DNA from: Massilia putida
GTDB taxonomy: Bacteria > Pseudomonadota > Gammaproteobacteria > Burkholderiales > Burkholderiaceae_D
Direction: 5' to 3'
Assembly (NCBI RefSeq): GCF_001941825.1
Contig: NZ_CP019038.1
Location: forward strand, 1,054,001-1,118,000
Length of the DNA stretch: 64,000 bases
The number at the start of each line of letters is the position of its first letter. Position 1 is the first letter of the stretch. Made by a program: the position numbers and the translations under genes. The notes beneath the pieces were generated by a model, which made no database searches, had not been told where the DNA came from, and was given only the letters and a program-made list of their open reading frames with translations. Of this stretch, positions 1 through 8,503 are shown one piece after another.

Positions 1-40
1 ACAGCCGATGTGAACATCCCCACTTCACTATTTTTCGATG

Positions 41-75
41 CGTACCGGCGCGGTAACGTAGCCATACCCGGTACG
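41..75. promoter_or_regulatory. Inverted repeat upstream of the ureohydrolase operon
   Basis: CGTACCGG at 41-48 and its exact complement CCGGTACG at 68-75 are separated by 19 bases. They end about 28 bases before the first gene of the polyamine operon. The position suits a regulator site or a leader hairpin. The function is inferred. Confidence 0.3.
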
Positions 76-103
76 GGAAGAACGAATACAGGACAACCAC
101 GAC

Positions 104-1060
104 ATGCATAACGAGACGACCTTCAACCAACCCCTGGGCGGCAATGCCATGCCGCGCAGCGGCGGCATCGCGACGATGATGCGCCTGCCGCACGCCCGGT
201 CCGCAGCCGGCCTGGACGCCTGCTTCGTCGGCGTACCGTTCGACCTGGGCACGTCGAACCGCAGCGGCGCACGCCTCGGCCCGCGCCACGTGCGCGCCGA
301 ATCCGTGCTGCTGCGCCCCTACAATATGGCGACCCGCGCCGCGCCCTTCGATTCGCTGCAGGTCGCGGACATCGGCGACGTCGCCATCAATCCGTACAAC
401 CTCCTGGATTCGATCCGCCGCATCGAAGAGGCGTACGACGGCATCCTCGCCCACGACTGCGTGCCGATCTCGCTGGGCGGCGACCACACGGTCACCCTGC
501 CGATCCTGCGTGCCATCGCCCGCAAGCATGGCCCCGTGGCGCTGGTGCACGTGGACGCCCACGCGGACGTCAACGACACCATGTTCGGCGAAAAGATCGC
601 GCACGGCACGCCGTTCCGCCGCGCCGTCGAGGAAGGCCTGCTGCAGTGCGAGTACGTCACGCAGATCGGCTTGCGCGGCACCGGCTACGAGGCCGAGGAC
701 TTCGACTGGTGCCGCCGCCAGGGCTTCACCGTCGTGCAGGTCGAGGAATGCTGGAACCGCTCGCTGGCGCCGCTGGCCGCGCAGATCCGCGAGCGCGTCG
801 GCGACCGCCCCGTCTACGTCAGCTTCGACGTCGACGGCATCGATCCCGCGTTCGCGCCGGGCACCGGCACGCCGGAGATCGGCGGCCTCACCGTCGCCCA
901 GGGCCTGGAAATCGTGCGCGGCCTGCGCGGCCTGAACATCGTCGGGGCCGACGTCGTCGAAGTGGCGCCCGCCTACGACAACGCCGGCGTGACGTCGCTG
1001 CTGGCGGCGAACCTCGCCTTCGAGATGCTGTGCGTGCTTCCCGGCGTGAACTACCGATGA
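104..1060 (+). CDS. speB: Agmatinase/guanidinobutyrase-family ureohydrolase
   Basis: A binuclear manganese ureohydrolase of 318 aa, the usual length for the arginase/agmatinase family. It hydrolyses a guanidino group to urea and an amine. The metal-site motifs are complete: GGDH at residues 125-128, DAHAD at 151-155 and SFDVDGIDP from 240, giving ligands H128, D151, H153, D155, D242 and D244. Its stop overlaps the start of an aldehyde dehydrogenase, and a polyamine ABC transporter follows. That context favours agmatine or 4-guanidinobutyrate over arginine as substrate. The family does not fix the substrate, so guanidinobutyrase (GbuA-like) is as likely as agmatinase. Confidence 0.85.
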   Translation: MHNETTFNQPLGGNAMPRSGGIATMMRLPHARSAAGLDACFVGVPFDLGTSNRSGARLGPRHVRAESVLLRPYNMATRAAPFDSLQVADIGDVAINPYNLLDSIRRIEEAYDGILAHDCVPISLGGDHTVTLPILRAIARKHGPVALVHVDAHADVNDTMFGEKIAHGTPFRRAVEEGLLQCEYVTQIGLRGTGYEAEDFDWCRRQGFTVVQVEECWNRSLAPLAAQIRERVGDRPVYVSFDVDGIDPAFAPGTGTPEIGGLTVAQGLEIVRGLRGLNIVGADVVEVAPAYDNAGVTSLLAANLAFEMLCVLPGVNYR

Positions 1061-2556
1061 TCGCCATGGCCACCACCCCAACCGAACTGGCTGCCGCACT
1101 GGATAGCGGCGCGGCGCTGGCCCTGCCGGGCGCGCTGATCGACGGCGCCTGCGAGGCCGGCAACGGCGCCCAGCACCTCGTGTTCGATCCGTCGACCGGC
1201 ACCGCGGTCGGCGAATTCGGCGCCGCCGACGCCTCCCAGGTCGCGCGCGCCGTGGCCGCCGCCCAGGCCGCGCTGCCGGCCTGGCGCGCCCGCAACCGGC
1301 TGGAGCGCGCACGCGTGCTGCGCGCCATCGCCGATCGCGTCGAACAAGCGCACGACCTGCTGGCCCGCATCCAGGTCCACAACAACGGCAAGCCCGCGGG
1401 CGAGGCCGAGGTCGACGTCCTCGACGTCATCAACACCTTCCGCTATTACGGCGACTTGTGCGCGACGATGAAGACGCTGCAGGTCGAGGACCTCGACGTC
1501 GGCGCCGGCGTGGGCGGGTTCGCGGCGCAGATGCATTACGAGCCGTGCGGCGTCGTCGGCCTCGTCACGCCATGGAACTTCCCGATGGTGACGACCGCGT
1601 GGAAGCTGGCCGCCGCGCTGGCCGCCGGCTGCGCCGTCGTCCTGAAGCCCAGCGAACTGACTCCGGTCGCCGAGCTGGCGCTGGCCACGCTCGTGCACGA
1701 GGCGGGCCTGCCGCCGGGCGTGCTGAATCTCGTGTTCGGCGGCGCCGACACGGGCCGCGCCCTGGTCGACCATCCGATTGTGGCCAAGATCTCGTTCACG
1801 GGCAGCACCGCCGTGGGCAGCGCCGTCATGGCCGCCTGCGCAAAGCGGATCGCCCGCGTCAGCCTGGAACTGGGCGGCAAGTCGGCACTGATCGTGTGCG
1901 CCGACGCGAACCTGGCGCTGGCCGTGGACCTGGCCGTCGGCGGCGCGTTCTGCAACGCCGGCCAGATGTGCTCCGCCACGTCGCGCATCCTCGTGCACGA
2001 CGGCGTCCACGCCGAATTCACGGCCCGCCTGCGCGCGGCCGTCGACGCGATCAAGGTCGGCGGCCGCCAGCATCCCGACGCGAACATGGGGCCCGTGATC
2101 AGCCGCCGGCAGCAGGAACGCGTGCTGGACTACGTCGCCCGTGCCGAGGCGGACCGCATTCCGCTGGCCGCGCAAGGCAGCGTGCCGCTGGATGCGAACG
2201 GCTTCTTCGTCGCGCCGCGCGTGTACACCGACGTCCCGCCCGCGCATCCGCTGTGGACGGAAGAGATCTTCGGCCCCGTCGCCTGCCTGCGCCGTTTCGC
2301 GACGAACGAGGAGGCCGTGCGCATCGCGAACGACAGCGATTTCGGCCTCGTCGCCACGATCGTCAGCGAGGACGCGGCGGCGGCGCAATCGATGTCGCAG
2401 GGCCTGCAGGCGGGCCTCGTGTGGGTCAATGCGCCGCAGGTCATCTTTCCCGGCACGTCGTGGGGCGGATTCAAGCGCAGCAGCATCGGGCGCGAACTGG
2501 GCGTCGCGGGCCTGCGGGCGTACCAGGAAATGAAACAGGTGCTGCGCACCGCCTGA
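1057..2556 (+). CDS. NAD(P)-dependent aldehyde dehydrogenase, aminoaldehyde/betaine-aldehyde type
   Basis: An aldehyde dehydrogenase of 499 aa. Visible are the PWNFP cofactor loop at 172-176, FTGS at 247-250, the general base E271 in LELGGK and the catalytic C305 in QMCSATSR. The CSATSR context resembles betaine- and aminoaldehyde dehydrogenases, so 4-aminobutyraldehyde or 4-guanidinobutyraldehyde are plausible substrates. Beside the ureohydrolase it would supply 4-guanidinobutyrate or GABA. The start at 1057 overlaps the upstream stop as ATGA; an in-frame ATG at 1066 is an alternative. The reading frame is open far upstream, but that part is only an overlap with the upstream gene. Confidence 0.88.
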   Translation: MIAMATTPTELAAALDSGAALALPGALIDGACEAGNGAQHLVFDPSTGTAVGEFGAADASQVARAVAAAQAALPAWRARNRLERARVLRAIADRVEQAHDLLARIQVHNNGKPAGEAEVDVLDVINTFRYYGDLCATMKTLQVEDLDVGAGVGGFAAQMHYEPCGVVGLVTPWNFPMVTTAWKLAAALAAGCAVVLKPSELTPVAELALATLVHEAGLPPGVLNLVFGGADTGRALVDHPIVAKISFTGSTAVGSAVMAACAKRIARVSLELGGKSALIVCADANLALAVDLAVGGAFCNAGQMCSATSRILVHDGVHAEFTARLRAAVDAIKVGGRQHPDANMGPVISRRQQERVLDYVARAEADRIPLAAQGSVPLDANGFFVAPRVYTDVPPAHPLWTEEIFGPVACLRRFATNEEAVRIANDSDFGLVATIVSEDAAAAQSMSQGLQAGLVWVNAPQVIFPGTSWGGFKRSSIGRELGVAGLRAYQEMKQVLRTA

Positions 2557-2586
2557 ACATAACAACCATCACATCAAGGAGACATC

Positions 2587-2925
2587 ATGACGAAAACCGT
2601 CGCAGACATCGTTGCAATCGAGGCCGGCATCGCCGAGTTCCAGCAACTGAACTACGGCATGGACGAAAGCGACTGGCGCGCCGCGGAAGGCCGCAACGGC
2701 ATCTACGCCGTCGGGCTGTGGGAGGGCAAGGTCGGCGCGCTCGACTTCCCCGCCATGCCGTATGACGAGGCGTGCTGGATCACGCAAGGTCGCATCGCCC
2801 TCGTGGACGGCGCGGGCGGCCGCCGCGAATTCGGCGCAGGCCAGGGCTATGTGCTGCCGCGCGGATTCGCCGGCCGCTGGGAGACGCTCGAAGACGCAAA
2901 GAAGTTCTACGTCGTGCTCGAGTAA
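2587..2925 (+). CDS. Small cupin-domain protein (EutQ/DUF861-like)
   Basis: A protein of 112 aa that looks like a single cupin barrel. Its second half carries a glycine-rich turn and the run GQGYVLPRGFAGRW, typical of the Cupin_3 (DUF861) group. An AAGGAG-like Shine-Dalgarno precedes the ATG. It sits 30 bases after the aldehyde dehydrogenase and before the polyamine-binding protein, so it probably belongs to the same catabolic operon. Small cupins of this group accompany amine and amino-acid catabolic genes, but no reaction can be assigned from the sequence. Confidence 0.75.
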   Translation: MTKTVADIVAIEAGIAEFQQLNYGMDESDWRAAEGRNGIYAVGLWEGKVGALDFPAMPYDEACWITQGRIALVDGAGGRREFGAGQGYVLPRGFAGRWETLEDAKKFYVVLE

Positions 2926-2973
2926 GCACCCGCCAGCCCTTCCCGGGGCAGGACAATCATCCTCCACCATAAG

Positions 2974-2988
2974 GGGCGCCGTGCGCCC
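2974..2988 (+). other. Short GC hairpin between cupin gene and potF
   Basis: GGGCGC and GCGCCC flank a three-base loop in the 116-base gap before potF. There is no T-run, so it is more likely a small transcript structure than a terminator. Confidence 0.25.
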
Positions 2989-3041
2989 GGGGGATCGTCT
3001 TGCCCGCGTTTTGGTTGCATTCACATCGACGAAAGTTTGAC

Positions 3042-4142
3042 ATGAAACCCAATACACGATTCCTCGCCGGCGCAATCCTCCTCCTTGCCTGCGGCGCTGC
3101 CTCCGCCCAGGAAGAAAAGGTCCTGAACATCTACAACTGGGCCGAATACATTGCCCCGGACACGGTCGCCAACTTCGAAAAGGAAACCGGCATCAAGGTC
3201 CGCTACGACATCTACGACACGAACGAAATCCTGCACGCCAAACTGGTCGGCGGCCGCACGGGCTACGATATCGTCGTGCCGTCCTCGATCTGGGCCAAGA
3301 TGCAGATCGAGGCGGGCCTGATGCAGAAGGTGAACAAGGCCCTGCTCCCCAACCTGGCCAACCTCGACCCGGCCATCCAGGCGCAGATGGCCAAGGTCGA
3401 TCCGGGCAACCAGTACCTCGTGCCCTGGCTGTGGGGCTATACGACGGTCGGCATCAACGTCGACAAGGTCAAGACGGCGCTGGGCGGCACGCCGATGCCG
3501 GCCAACCTCTGGGACCTGATCTACAAGCCGGAATACGTGAGCAAGCTGAAGTCCTGCGGCGTGTCGCTGCTGGACGCCGCGTCCGAGGTGCTGCCGTCCG
3601 CGCTGCACGCGATGGGCAAGAACCCGTACAGCAAGAGCCCGGCCGACTACCAGGAAGCGTTCAACATGCTGGAAAAGATCCGGCCGTACGTGACGCTGTT
3701 CTCGACGACCGGTTATATCAACGACCTCGCCAACGGTTCCATCTGCGTGGCGCTGGGCTGGTCGGGCGACTTCAACGTGGCCCGCCAGCGCGCCATCGAC
3801 AACAAGACCGGCCAGAAGATCGAGGCGCTGATCCCCGCGAACGGCGGCCTGCTGACGTTCGAATCGATGGCGATTCCGGCCGACGCGCCCCATCCGCACA
3901 ACGCCCATCTGTGGATGAACTACATCCTGCGGCCGGAAGTGCATGCGTCGATCACGAACAAGGTCCTGTACGCGAACGCGAACAAGGAATCGCTCAAGTT
4001 CATCAAGCCGGCCGTCGCGCAGAACAAGACGCTGTTCCTGTCACCCGAGGACATGAAGAAGATGGTCCCCCCGGAAGCCGTCGGCGCGGACACGCGCCGC
4101 CTCATGACGCGCCTGTACACGCGCTTCAAGACGGGACTCTGA
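3042..4142 (+). CDS. potF: Polyamine ABC transporter periplasmic binding protein
   Basis: A protein of 366 aa with a Sec signal peptide (cleavage expected after ASA, near residue 21). The mature protein begins with the NIYNWAEYIAP motif typical of PotD/PotF spermidine/putrescine-binding proteins. Further family features are YDIVVPSSIW and the RPEVHASITN region near the C-terminus. It captures polyamine in the periplasm and delivers it to PotHI. The start at 3042 was chosen because it opens the signal peptide; the frame is open for 14 more codons upstream. A perfect hairpin separates it from the ATPase gene, as expected where a binding protein is made in excess. Confidence 0.9.
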   Translation: MKPNTRFLAGAILLLACGAASAQEEKVLNIYNWAEYIAPDTVANFEKETGIKVRYDIYDTNEILHAKLVGGRTGYDIVVPSSIWAKMQIEAGLMQKVNKALLPNLANLDPAIQAQMAKVDPGNQYLVPWLWGYTTVGINVDKVKTALGGTPMPANLWDLIYKPEYVSKLKSCGVSLLDAASEVLPSALHAMGKNPYSKSPADYQEAFNMLEKIRPYVTLFSTTGYINDLANGSICVALGWSGDFNVARQRAIDNKTGQKIEALIPANGGLLTFESMAIPADAPHPHNAHLWMNYILRPEVHASITNKVLYANANKESLKFIKPAVAQNKTLFLSPEDMKKMVPPEAVGADTRRLMTRLYTRFKTGL

Positions 4143-4150
4143 TGCCCGGT

Positions 4151-4185
4151 CCCGGCGCGCGCTTCTGCCTGAAGCGCGCGCCGGG
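4151..4185 (+). other. Perfect 15-bp stem-loop in the potF-potA gap
   Basis: CCCGGCGCGCGCTTC (4151-4165) pairs completely with 4171-4185 around a five-base loop, ten bases after the potF stop. No T-tract follows. It probably protects the 3' end of potF mRNA or partly terminates transcription, so that binding protein exceeds the membrane complex. Confidence 0.6.
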
Positions 4186-4214
4186 GGCACACGCAATCCA
4201 CGAAGGAGAATCAC

Positions 4215-5336
4215 ATGGCCGCACAGAGCCAGGGCAGCCCCTTGCCCAACCAGGAGACATTCCTTTCCATCGAAGGCGTCAGCAAGGTCTTCGACAACGC
4301 CGTCACTGCCGTCGACGACATCCACCTCGCCGTCGGCAGGGGCGAGATCTTCGCCCTGCTCGGCAGTTCCGGCTGCGGCAAGTCCACGCTGCTGCGCATG
4401 CTCGCCGGTTTCGAGACCCCGAGCAGCGGCCGCATCCGTCTCGCGGGCCGCGACATCACGCCGCTGCCGCCGTACGAGCGTCCCATCAACATGATGTTCC
4501 AGTCCTACGCGCTGTTCCCGCACATGACGGTTTGGGACAACATCGCGTTCGGCCTGCGCCGCGACGGCCTGCCGAAGCACCAGGTGCGGGAACGCGTCGA
4601 GCAGAACCTGCGCCTCGTCCAGCTGGAAAAATACGCGCGCCGCAAGCCGCATCAACTGTCCGGCGGCCAGCAGCAGCGCGTCGCCCTCGCCCGCTCGCTC
4701 GCCAAGCGCCCGCAACTGCTGCTGCTCGACGAGCCGCTCGGGGCGCTGGACAAGAAGCTGCGCGAACAGACCCAGCTCGAACTGGTCGACATCATCCAGC
4801 GCGTGGGCGTGACCTGCGTGATGGTCACGCACGACCAGGAAGAAGCGATGACCATGGCGTCGCGTATCGCGATCATGAGCGAAGGCCGCTTCCTGCAGGT
4901 CGGCTCGCCCGAGGACATCTATGAATCGCCGAACTGCCGGTTCGTCGCGGATTTCATCGGCAGCGTCAACCTGTTCGAAGGCAGCTTCGCCGAGGTTCAC
5001 GCCGACCACGCCGTCATCCGCACGCCCAACTGCCCGATCCATGTCGGGCGCGGCGTCGGCGGCGTGCGCGGCAAACCGGCCGGCGTGGCGCTGCGTCCGG
5101 AAAAGATCTCGATCTCGCGCACGCCGACCGGCCAGCCGTACAACCAGGTGCAGGGCGCCATCGAAGAGCTGTCGTACACCGGCAACCTGACCGCGTTCCA
5201 CGTGCGCCTGGCGGACGGCCAGCGCGTGAAGGTCACGCACCTCAACCAGTACCGTCACGACGATCTCGGATTCGACGCGGGCGACCAGGTCTACCTGCAC
5301 TGGAGCGAGGACGCGATGGTCGTCCTCGCGGAATAG
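4215..5336 (+). CDS. potA: Polyamine ABC transporter ATPase
   Basis: A 373-aa ABC ATPase of the PotA/PotG type. It has Walker A GSSGCGKST, signature LSGGQQQRVALARS and Walker B LLLLDEPLGALD with the switch histidine in VTHDQEEAM. These are followed by a C-terminal TOBE-like regulatory region of about 120 residues. It powers polyamine import through PotH and PotI. AAGGAG lies just before the ATG. The permease genes follow after a ten-base gap. PotA and PotG differ little, and PotG is the closer analogue given the PotF-like binding protein. Confidence 0.92.
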   Translation: MAAQSQGSPLPNQETFLSIEGVSKVFDNAVTAVDDIHLAVGRGEIFALLGSSGCGKSTLLRMLAGFETPSSGRIRLAGRDITPLPPYERPINMMFQSYALFPHMTVWDNIAFGLRRDGLPKHQVRERVEQNLRLVQLEKYARRKPHQLSGGQQQRVALARSLAKRPQLLLLDEPLGALDKKLREQTQLELVDIIQRVGVTCVMVTHDQEEAMTMASRIAIMSEGRFLQVGSPEDIYESPNCRFVADFIGSVNLFEGSFAEVHADHAVIRTPNCPIHVGRGVGGVRGKPAGVALRPEKISISRTPTGQPYNQVQGAIEELSYTGNLTAFHVRLADGQRVKVTHLNQYRHDDLGFDAGDQVYLHWSEDAMVVLAE

Positions 5337-5346
5337 GAGCCACGTC

Positions 5347-6240
5347 ATGTCCACCCTCCGAACCCGGGCCGGCCGCCGCCTGATCATCGGCGTGCCCATG
5401 CTGTGGCTCGTCACCTTGACGGCGATCCCGGCCCTCATCATCCTGCAGTTCAGCGTGTCGCAGATGGACGTCGCCACGCTCGTGCGGCCCTGGAAGCTCG
5501 CGGACGGCGTCCTGAGCGTGAAGCTCGACTTCAACAAGTTCGTCTTCCTGTTCACCGACCCGCTATACCTGCAGACCTATCTCTCGTCGATCAAGTACGC
5601 CGCCGTCAACACGGCGCTGTGCCTCGCGATCGGCTACCCGTTCGCGTGGTTCATGGCCCGCTCGCGCGAGGCCGCGCGTCCGGCGCTGCTGATGGCCGTG
5701 ATGCTGCCGTTCTGGACCTCCTTCCTGATCCGCATCTACTCGTGGAAGGCCCTTCTCGCGAACAACGGCCTGTTCAACAACGTGATGCTGCACTTCGGCC
5801 TGATCCACGAACCGCTGCACATGCTGAACACGCAGTTCTCGCTGTGCCTCGGCATGGTCTACACCTACCTGCCGTTCATGATCCTGCCGTTGTACGCGAA
5901 CCTGCAGAAGTTCGACGTGCGCCTGCTGGAAGCGGCGGCCGACCTGGGCGCCACGCCGTGGCAGGCGTTCTGGCGCATCACGGTGCCGCTGTCGAAGAAC
6001 GGCATCGTCGCCGGCAGCATGCTGGTGTTCATCCCGTCCTTGGGCGAATACGTGATCCCGGAACTGCTGGGCGGGCCGGAGACGCTGATGATCGGCCGCG
6101 TGCTGTGGGACGAATTCTTCGGCAATAACGACTGGGCGATGGCCTCCGCCGTCGCCGTCGTGATGATCCTCTTGATCCTGGTGCCGATGGCCGTCTTCAA
6201 CAAGTTCCAGAACGGCGCGGCCGAAGGAGAGAAACGATGA
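5347..6240 (+). CDS. potH: Polyamine ABC transporter permease 1
   Basis: An inner-membrane permease of 297 aa with about six hydrophobic segments. The cytoplasmic EAA loop (LEAAADLGATPWQAFWRI, near residues 196-213) docks the ATPase. The N-terminal region with a long periplasmic loop and the PFWTSFLIRIYSW motif are typical of PotB/PotH. Its stop overlaps the potI start as ATGA, so the two half-permeases are translationally coupled. Confidence 0.92.
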   Translation: MSTLRTRAGRRLIIGVPMLWLVTLTAIPALIILQFSVSQMDVATLVRPWKLADGVLSVKLDFNKFVFLFTDPLYLQTYLSSIKYAAVNTALCLAIGYPFAWFMARSREAARPALLMAVMLPFWTSFLIRIYSWKALLANNGLFNNVMLHFGLIHEPLHMLNTQFSLCLGMVYTYLPFMILPLYANLQKFDVRLLEAAADLGATPWQAFWRITVPLSKNGIVAGSMLVFIPSLGEYVIPELLGGPETLMIGRVLWDEFFGNNDWAMASAVAVVMILLILVPMAVFNKFQNGAAEGEKR

Positions 6241-7124
6241 TCAAGCTGTTTTCCCGCGCGTGGATGGCCGCGGTGTATGCCTTCCTGTACCTCCCGATCG
6301 TGTCGCTCGTCGTCTTTTCGTTCAACGAATCGACGCTCGTGACGGTGTGGTCGCGCTTTTCGCTCAAGTGGTACGAGGCGCTGCTGCGCGACGAGGAACT
6401 GCTGGCCGGCTTCACCCTGTCGATCAAGACGGCGTTCCTGTGCGGCCTGCTGTCCGTCGTCCTCGGCACCTTCGGCGGCTATGCGCTCGTGCGCTTCACG
6501 CGCTTTCGCGGCCGCATCCTGTTCGGCAGCATGCTGAACCTGCCGCTCGTGATGCCGGAAGTGATCGTCGGCCTGTCGATCATGCTGCTGCTCGTGATGG
6601 CGCAGGACCTGCTTGGCTTCGGCCAGCGCGACATGCTGACGATCCTGATCGGCCACACGCAGCTCGGGATGGCGTACGCCGCCGTCGTGATCATGTCGCG
6701 GCTGCGCGAACTGAATCCCGCGCTGGAGGAAGCGGCGCAGGACCTGGGCGCCCGTCCGCTGCAGGTGTTCTTTCTGGTCACCCTGCCTCTGATCGCGCCG
6801 GCGCTGCTGTCGGCGTTCCTGCTGACCTTCACCCTGTCGTTCGACGACGTCGTGATCTCCGCCTTCCTCGCCGGCCCGGGTGCGACGACGCTCCCCGTCG
6901 TGATCTTCTCACGCGCCAAGTTCGGCTTGAACCCCACGGTCAACGCGGTCGCCTCCGTGACGATCCTGGTCGTCACCGTGGGCGTCGTGCTGTCCGCGCT
7001 GTACGAAGCCCGGCTGCGCCGGCGGCGTGAGCGCGAGCGGCGCGCCGACTGGGAAGAGCCCAGCAAGCTGTCCAAACCCACAACAACAAACCACGAATGG
7101 AAACTCACGGAGGAGACACGATGA
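6237..7124 (+). CDS. potI: Polyamine ABC transporter permease 2
   Basis: The second permease subunit, 295 aa, with about six membrane segments. Its EAA loop LEEAAQDLGARPLQVFFLVT lies near residues 161-180, and the FDDVVISAFLAGPG region is typical of PotC/PotI. The C-terminus ends in a basic, hydrophilic tail of about 35 residues. Its stop overlaps the start of the porin-like gene, so the outer- and inner-membrane steps are probably co-translated. Confidence 0.92.
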   Translation: MIKLFSRAWMAAVYAFLYLPIVSLVVFSFNESTLVTVWSRFSLKWYEALLRDEELLAGFTLSIKTAFLCGLLSVVLGTFGGYALVRFTRFRGRILFGSMLNLPLVMPEVIVGLSIMLLLVMAQDLLGFGQRDMLTILIGHTQLGMAYAAVVIMSRLRELNPALEEAAQDLGARPLQVFFLVTLPLIAPALLSAFLLTFTLSFDDVVISAFLAGPGATTLPVVIFSRAKFGLNPTVNAVASVTILVVTVGVVLSALYEARLRRRRERERRADWEEPSKLSKPTTTNHEWKLTEETR

Positions 7125-8437
7125 ACATCACCAGAAAACTCACCCTGGCCGCCTGCCTGCTCGCGGCAGGCGCCGCGACCGCACAGGAGACCGATGTCGA
7201 ACAGCTCCGCGCCGACGTGCGCAAGCTGCAGCTGAAGCTCGACGCGCTCGAGGATGCACGCGAAGAATCGGGCTTCGAAGGATTAAAAATCAGCGGCATG
7301 ATGGACCCGACGTATATCGCGAGCAGCAACCGGCGCAGCGCGGGTTTCAACTTCCTGAACAACTTCGACGCCGTCGACCGCGGCGCGGCCGGTCAGGATT
7401 CCGCCTATGCCTTCGACAACTCGTTCTTCGGCATGGTGCTGCTGCAGTTCGACAAGGAGCTGCAGAACGGGACGAAATTCCACCTGCAGCTCGTCCCGCA
7501 CAAGAGTTCCAGCTCCACGTTCAACCTCGGCTCCATCGTGCACGAAGCGACCGTCACGATTCCGCTGGAAGACCAGAACACGCGCCTCGTCGCCGGCCAG
7601 TTCGCCGACTTCACGGGCTACGAGTTCTTCCTCGCGCACCAGACGAAACTCGTCACGCACAACCTGCTGTTCGACTTCACCCAGGCCAGCTACTACGCCG
7701 GCGCCGGCGTAGAATTCGTGCGCGACGCGTGGACGACCAAGGTCCTTGTCGCCAACATGAACAAGTCGAGCTTCAAGGACCACGAGCACAATCCGATCCT
7801 CGTGTTCCGCACGGATTTCGCCAACGGCGAGTACAGCGGCATCGGCGTGACGGGCCAGTTCGGCAAGTATCTCGGCCAGCGCATCGCCATGCTGTCCTCG
7901 GACGCGTTCTTCACGCGCGGCACGCTGAACGTGAATGCGCAGGTCAACGCGGGACGCTGGCGCGGCATGGCGTTCAACGGCGGCGACGCGCAGTGGATCG
8001 GCGCCTCGCTGCTCGGCACGTACAAGGTCACGCCCCGGCTGGAACTGATCGCCCGCGCCGACCGCCTCGTCAACGACAAGAACGGCGGCGGCACCATCGC
8101 GACCCTCTTCACCGGCTGCGCGGATGCCGCGGGCGAAGCGGTCGGCTGCTCGGATGCGGCCGTGGCCGATCCCGGCGCCGGCGACTACCGCAACGGCTTC
8201 GGCCCGACGGCCGACGCCCTCGCGCAGGCGCTGGCGCGCGGCACGCCGGGCGCGGTGTCGGGCACGAACCGGTCGGAGCTGACCCTGGGCGGGAATTACA
8301 CGATCAAGTCGAACGCGATCCTGAAGTTCGAGGCGCGGCGCGACTGGGCCAGCCAGGCCGCGTTCCTGGACGAGTCCACGAACCGCTACCGCAAGCACAA
8401 CGACCTGCTCGCGACTTCGCTCGTCGTCACGTTCTGA
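7121..8437 (+). CDS. Putative outer-membrane porin
   Basis: A protein of 438 aa with a Sec signal peptide ending AAGAATAQ. A short coiled-coil stretch follows (EQLRADVRKLQLKLDALEDA), then alternating aromatic/polar segments of the kind seen in beta-barrels. It ends in LLATSLVVTF; a C-terminal phenylalanine is the usual signal for the barrel-assembly machinery. The start at 7121 has a GGAGGAG-type Shine-Dalgarno; eight upstream in-frame codons are ignored. Coupling to potI suggests it lets polyamines or guanidino compounds cross the outer membrane. The family is not certain; it resembles coiled-coil plus porin proteins. Confidence 0.7.
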   Translation: MNITRKLTLAACLLAAGAATAQETDVEQLRADVRKLQLKLDALEDAREESGFEGLKISGMMDPTYIASSNRRSAGFNFLNNFDAVDRGAAGQDSAYAFDNSFFGMVLLQFDKELQNGTKFHLQLVPHKSSSSTFNLGSIVHEATVTIPLEDQNTRLVAGQFADFTGYEFFLAHQTKLVTHNLLFDFTQASYYAGAGVEFVRDAWTTKVLVANMNKSSFKDHEHNPILVFRTDFANGEYSGIGVTGQFGKYLGQRIAMLSSDAFFTRGTLNVNAQVNAGRWRGMAFNGGDAQWIGASLLGTYKVTPRLELIARADRLVNDKNGGGTIATLFTGCADAAGEAVGCSDAAVADPGAGDYRNGFGPTADALAQALARGTPGAVSGTNRSELTLGGNYTIKSNAILKFEARRDWASQAAFLDESTNRYRKHNDLLATSLVVTF

Positions 8438-8444
8438 CGCATCT

Positions 8445-8480
8445 GCGACAGCGTCCGTTCCGCGGAATTGACGCTGTCGC
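8445..8480. promoter_or_regulatory. Nested palindrome between porin and LysR genes
   Basis: An 11-bp perfect inverted repeat, GCGACAGCGTC at 8445-8455 and GACGCTGTCGC at 8470-8480, encloses a second palindrome, TTCCGCGGAA, at 8458-8467. It starts eight bases after the porin stop and ends 23 bases before the LysR ATG. It could be an operator for the regulator or an end-of-operon hairpin without a T-run. Confidence 0.5.
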
Positions 8481-8503
8481 CGCCGCTGATGGACAATGCA
8501 CCC

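Noticed and set aside
28..252. Minus-strand open frame of 74 codons over the start of the ureohydrolase gene
   Set aside because: Antisense to a well-supported gene, no ribosome site, low-complexity Arg/Pro-rich translation.
1051..2565. 504-codon minus-strand frame opposite the aldehyde dehydrogenase
   Set aside because: A GC-rich shadow of the coding strand; translation is rich in Arg, His and Gln with no domain.
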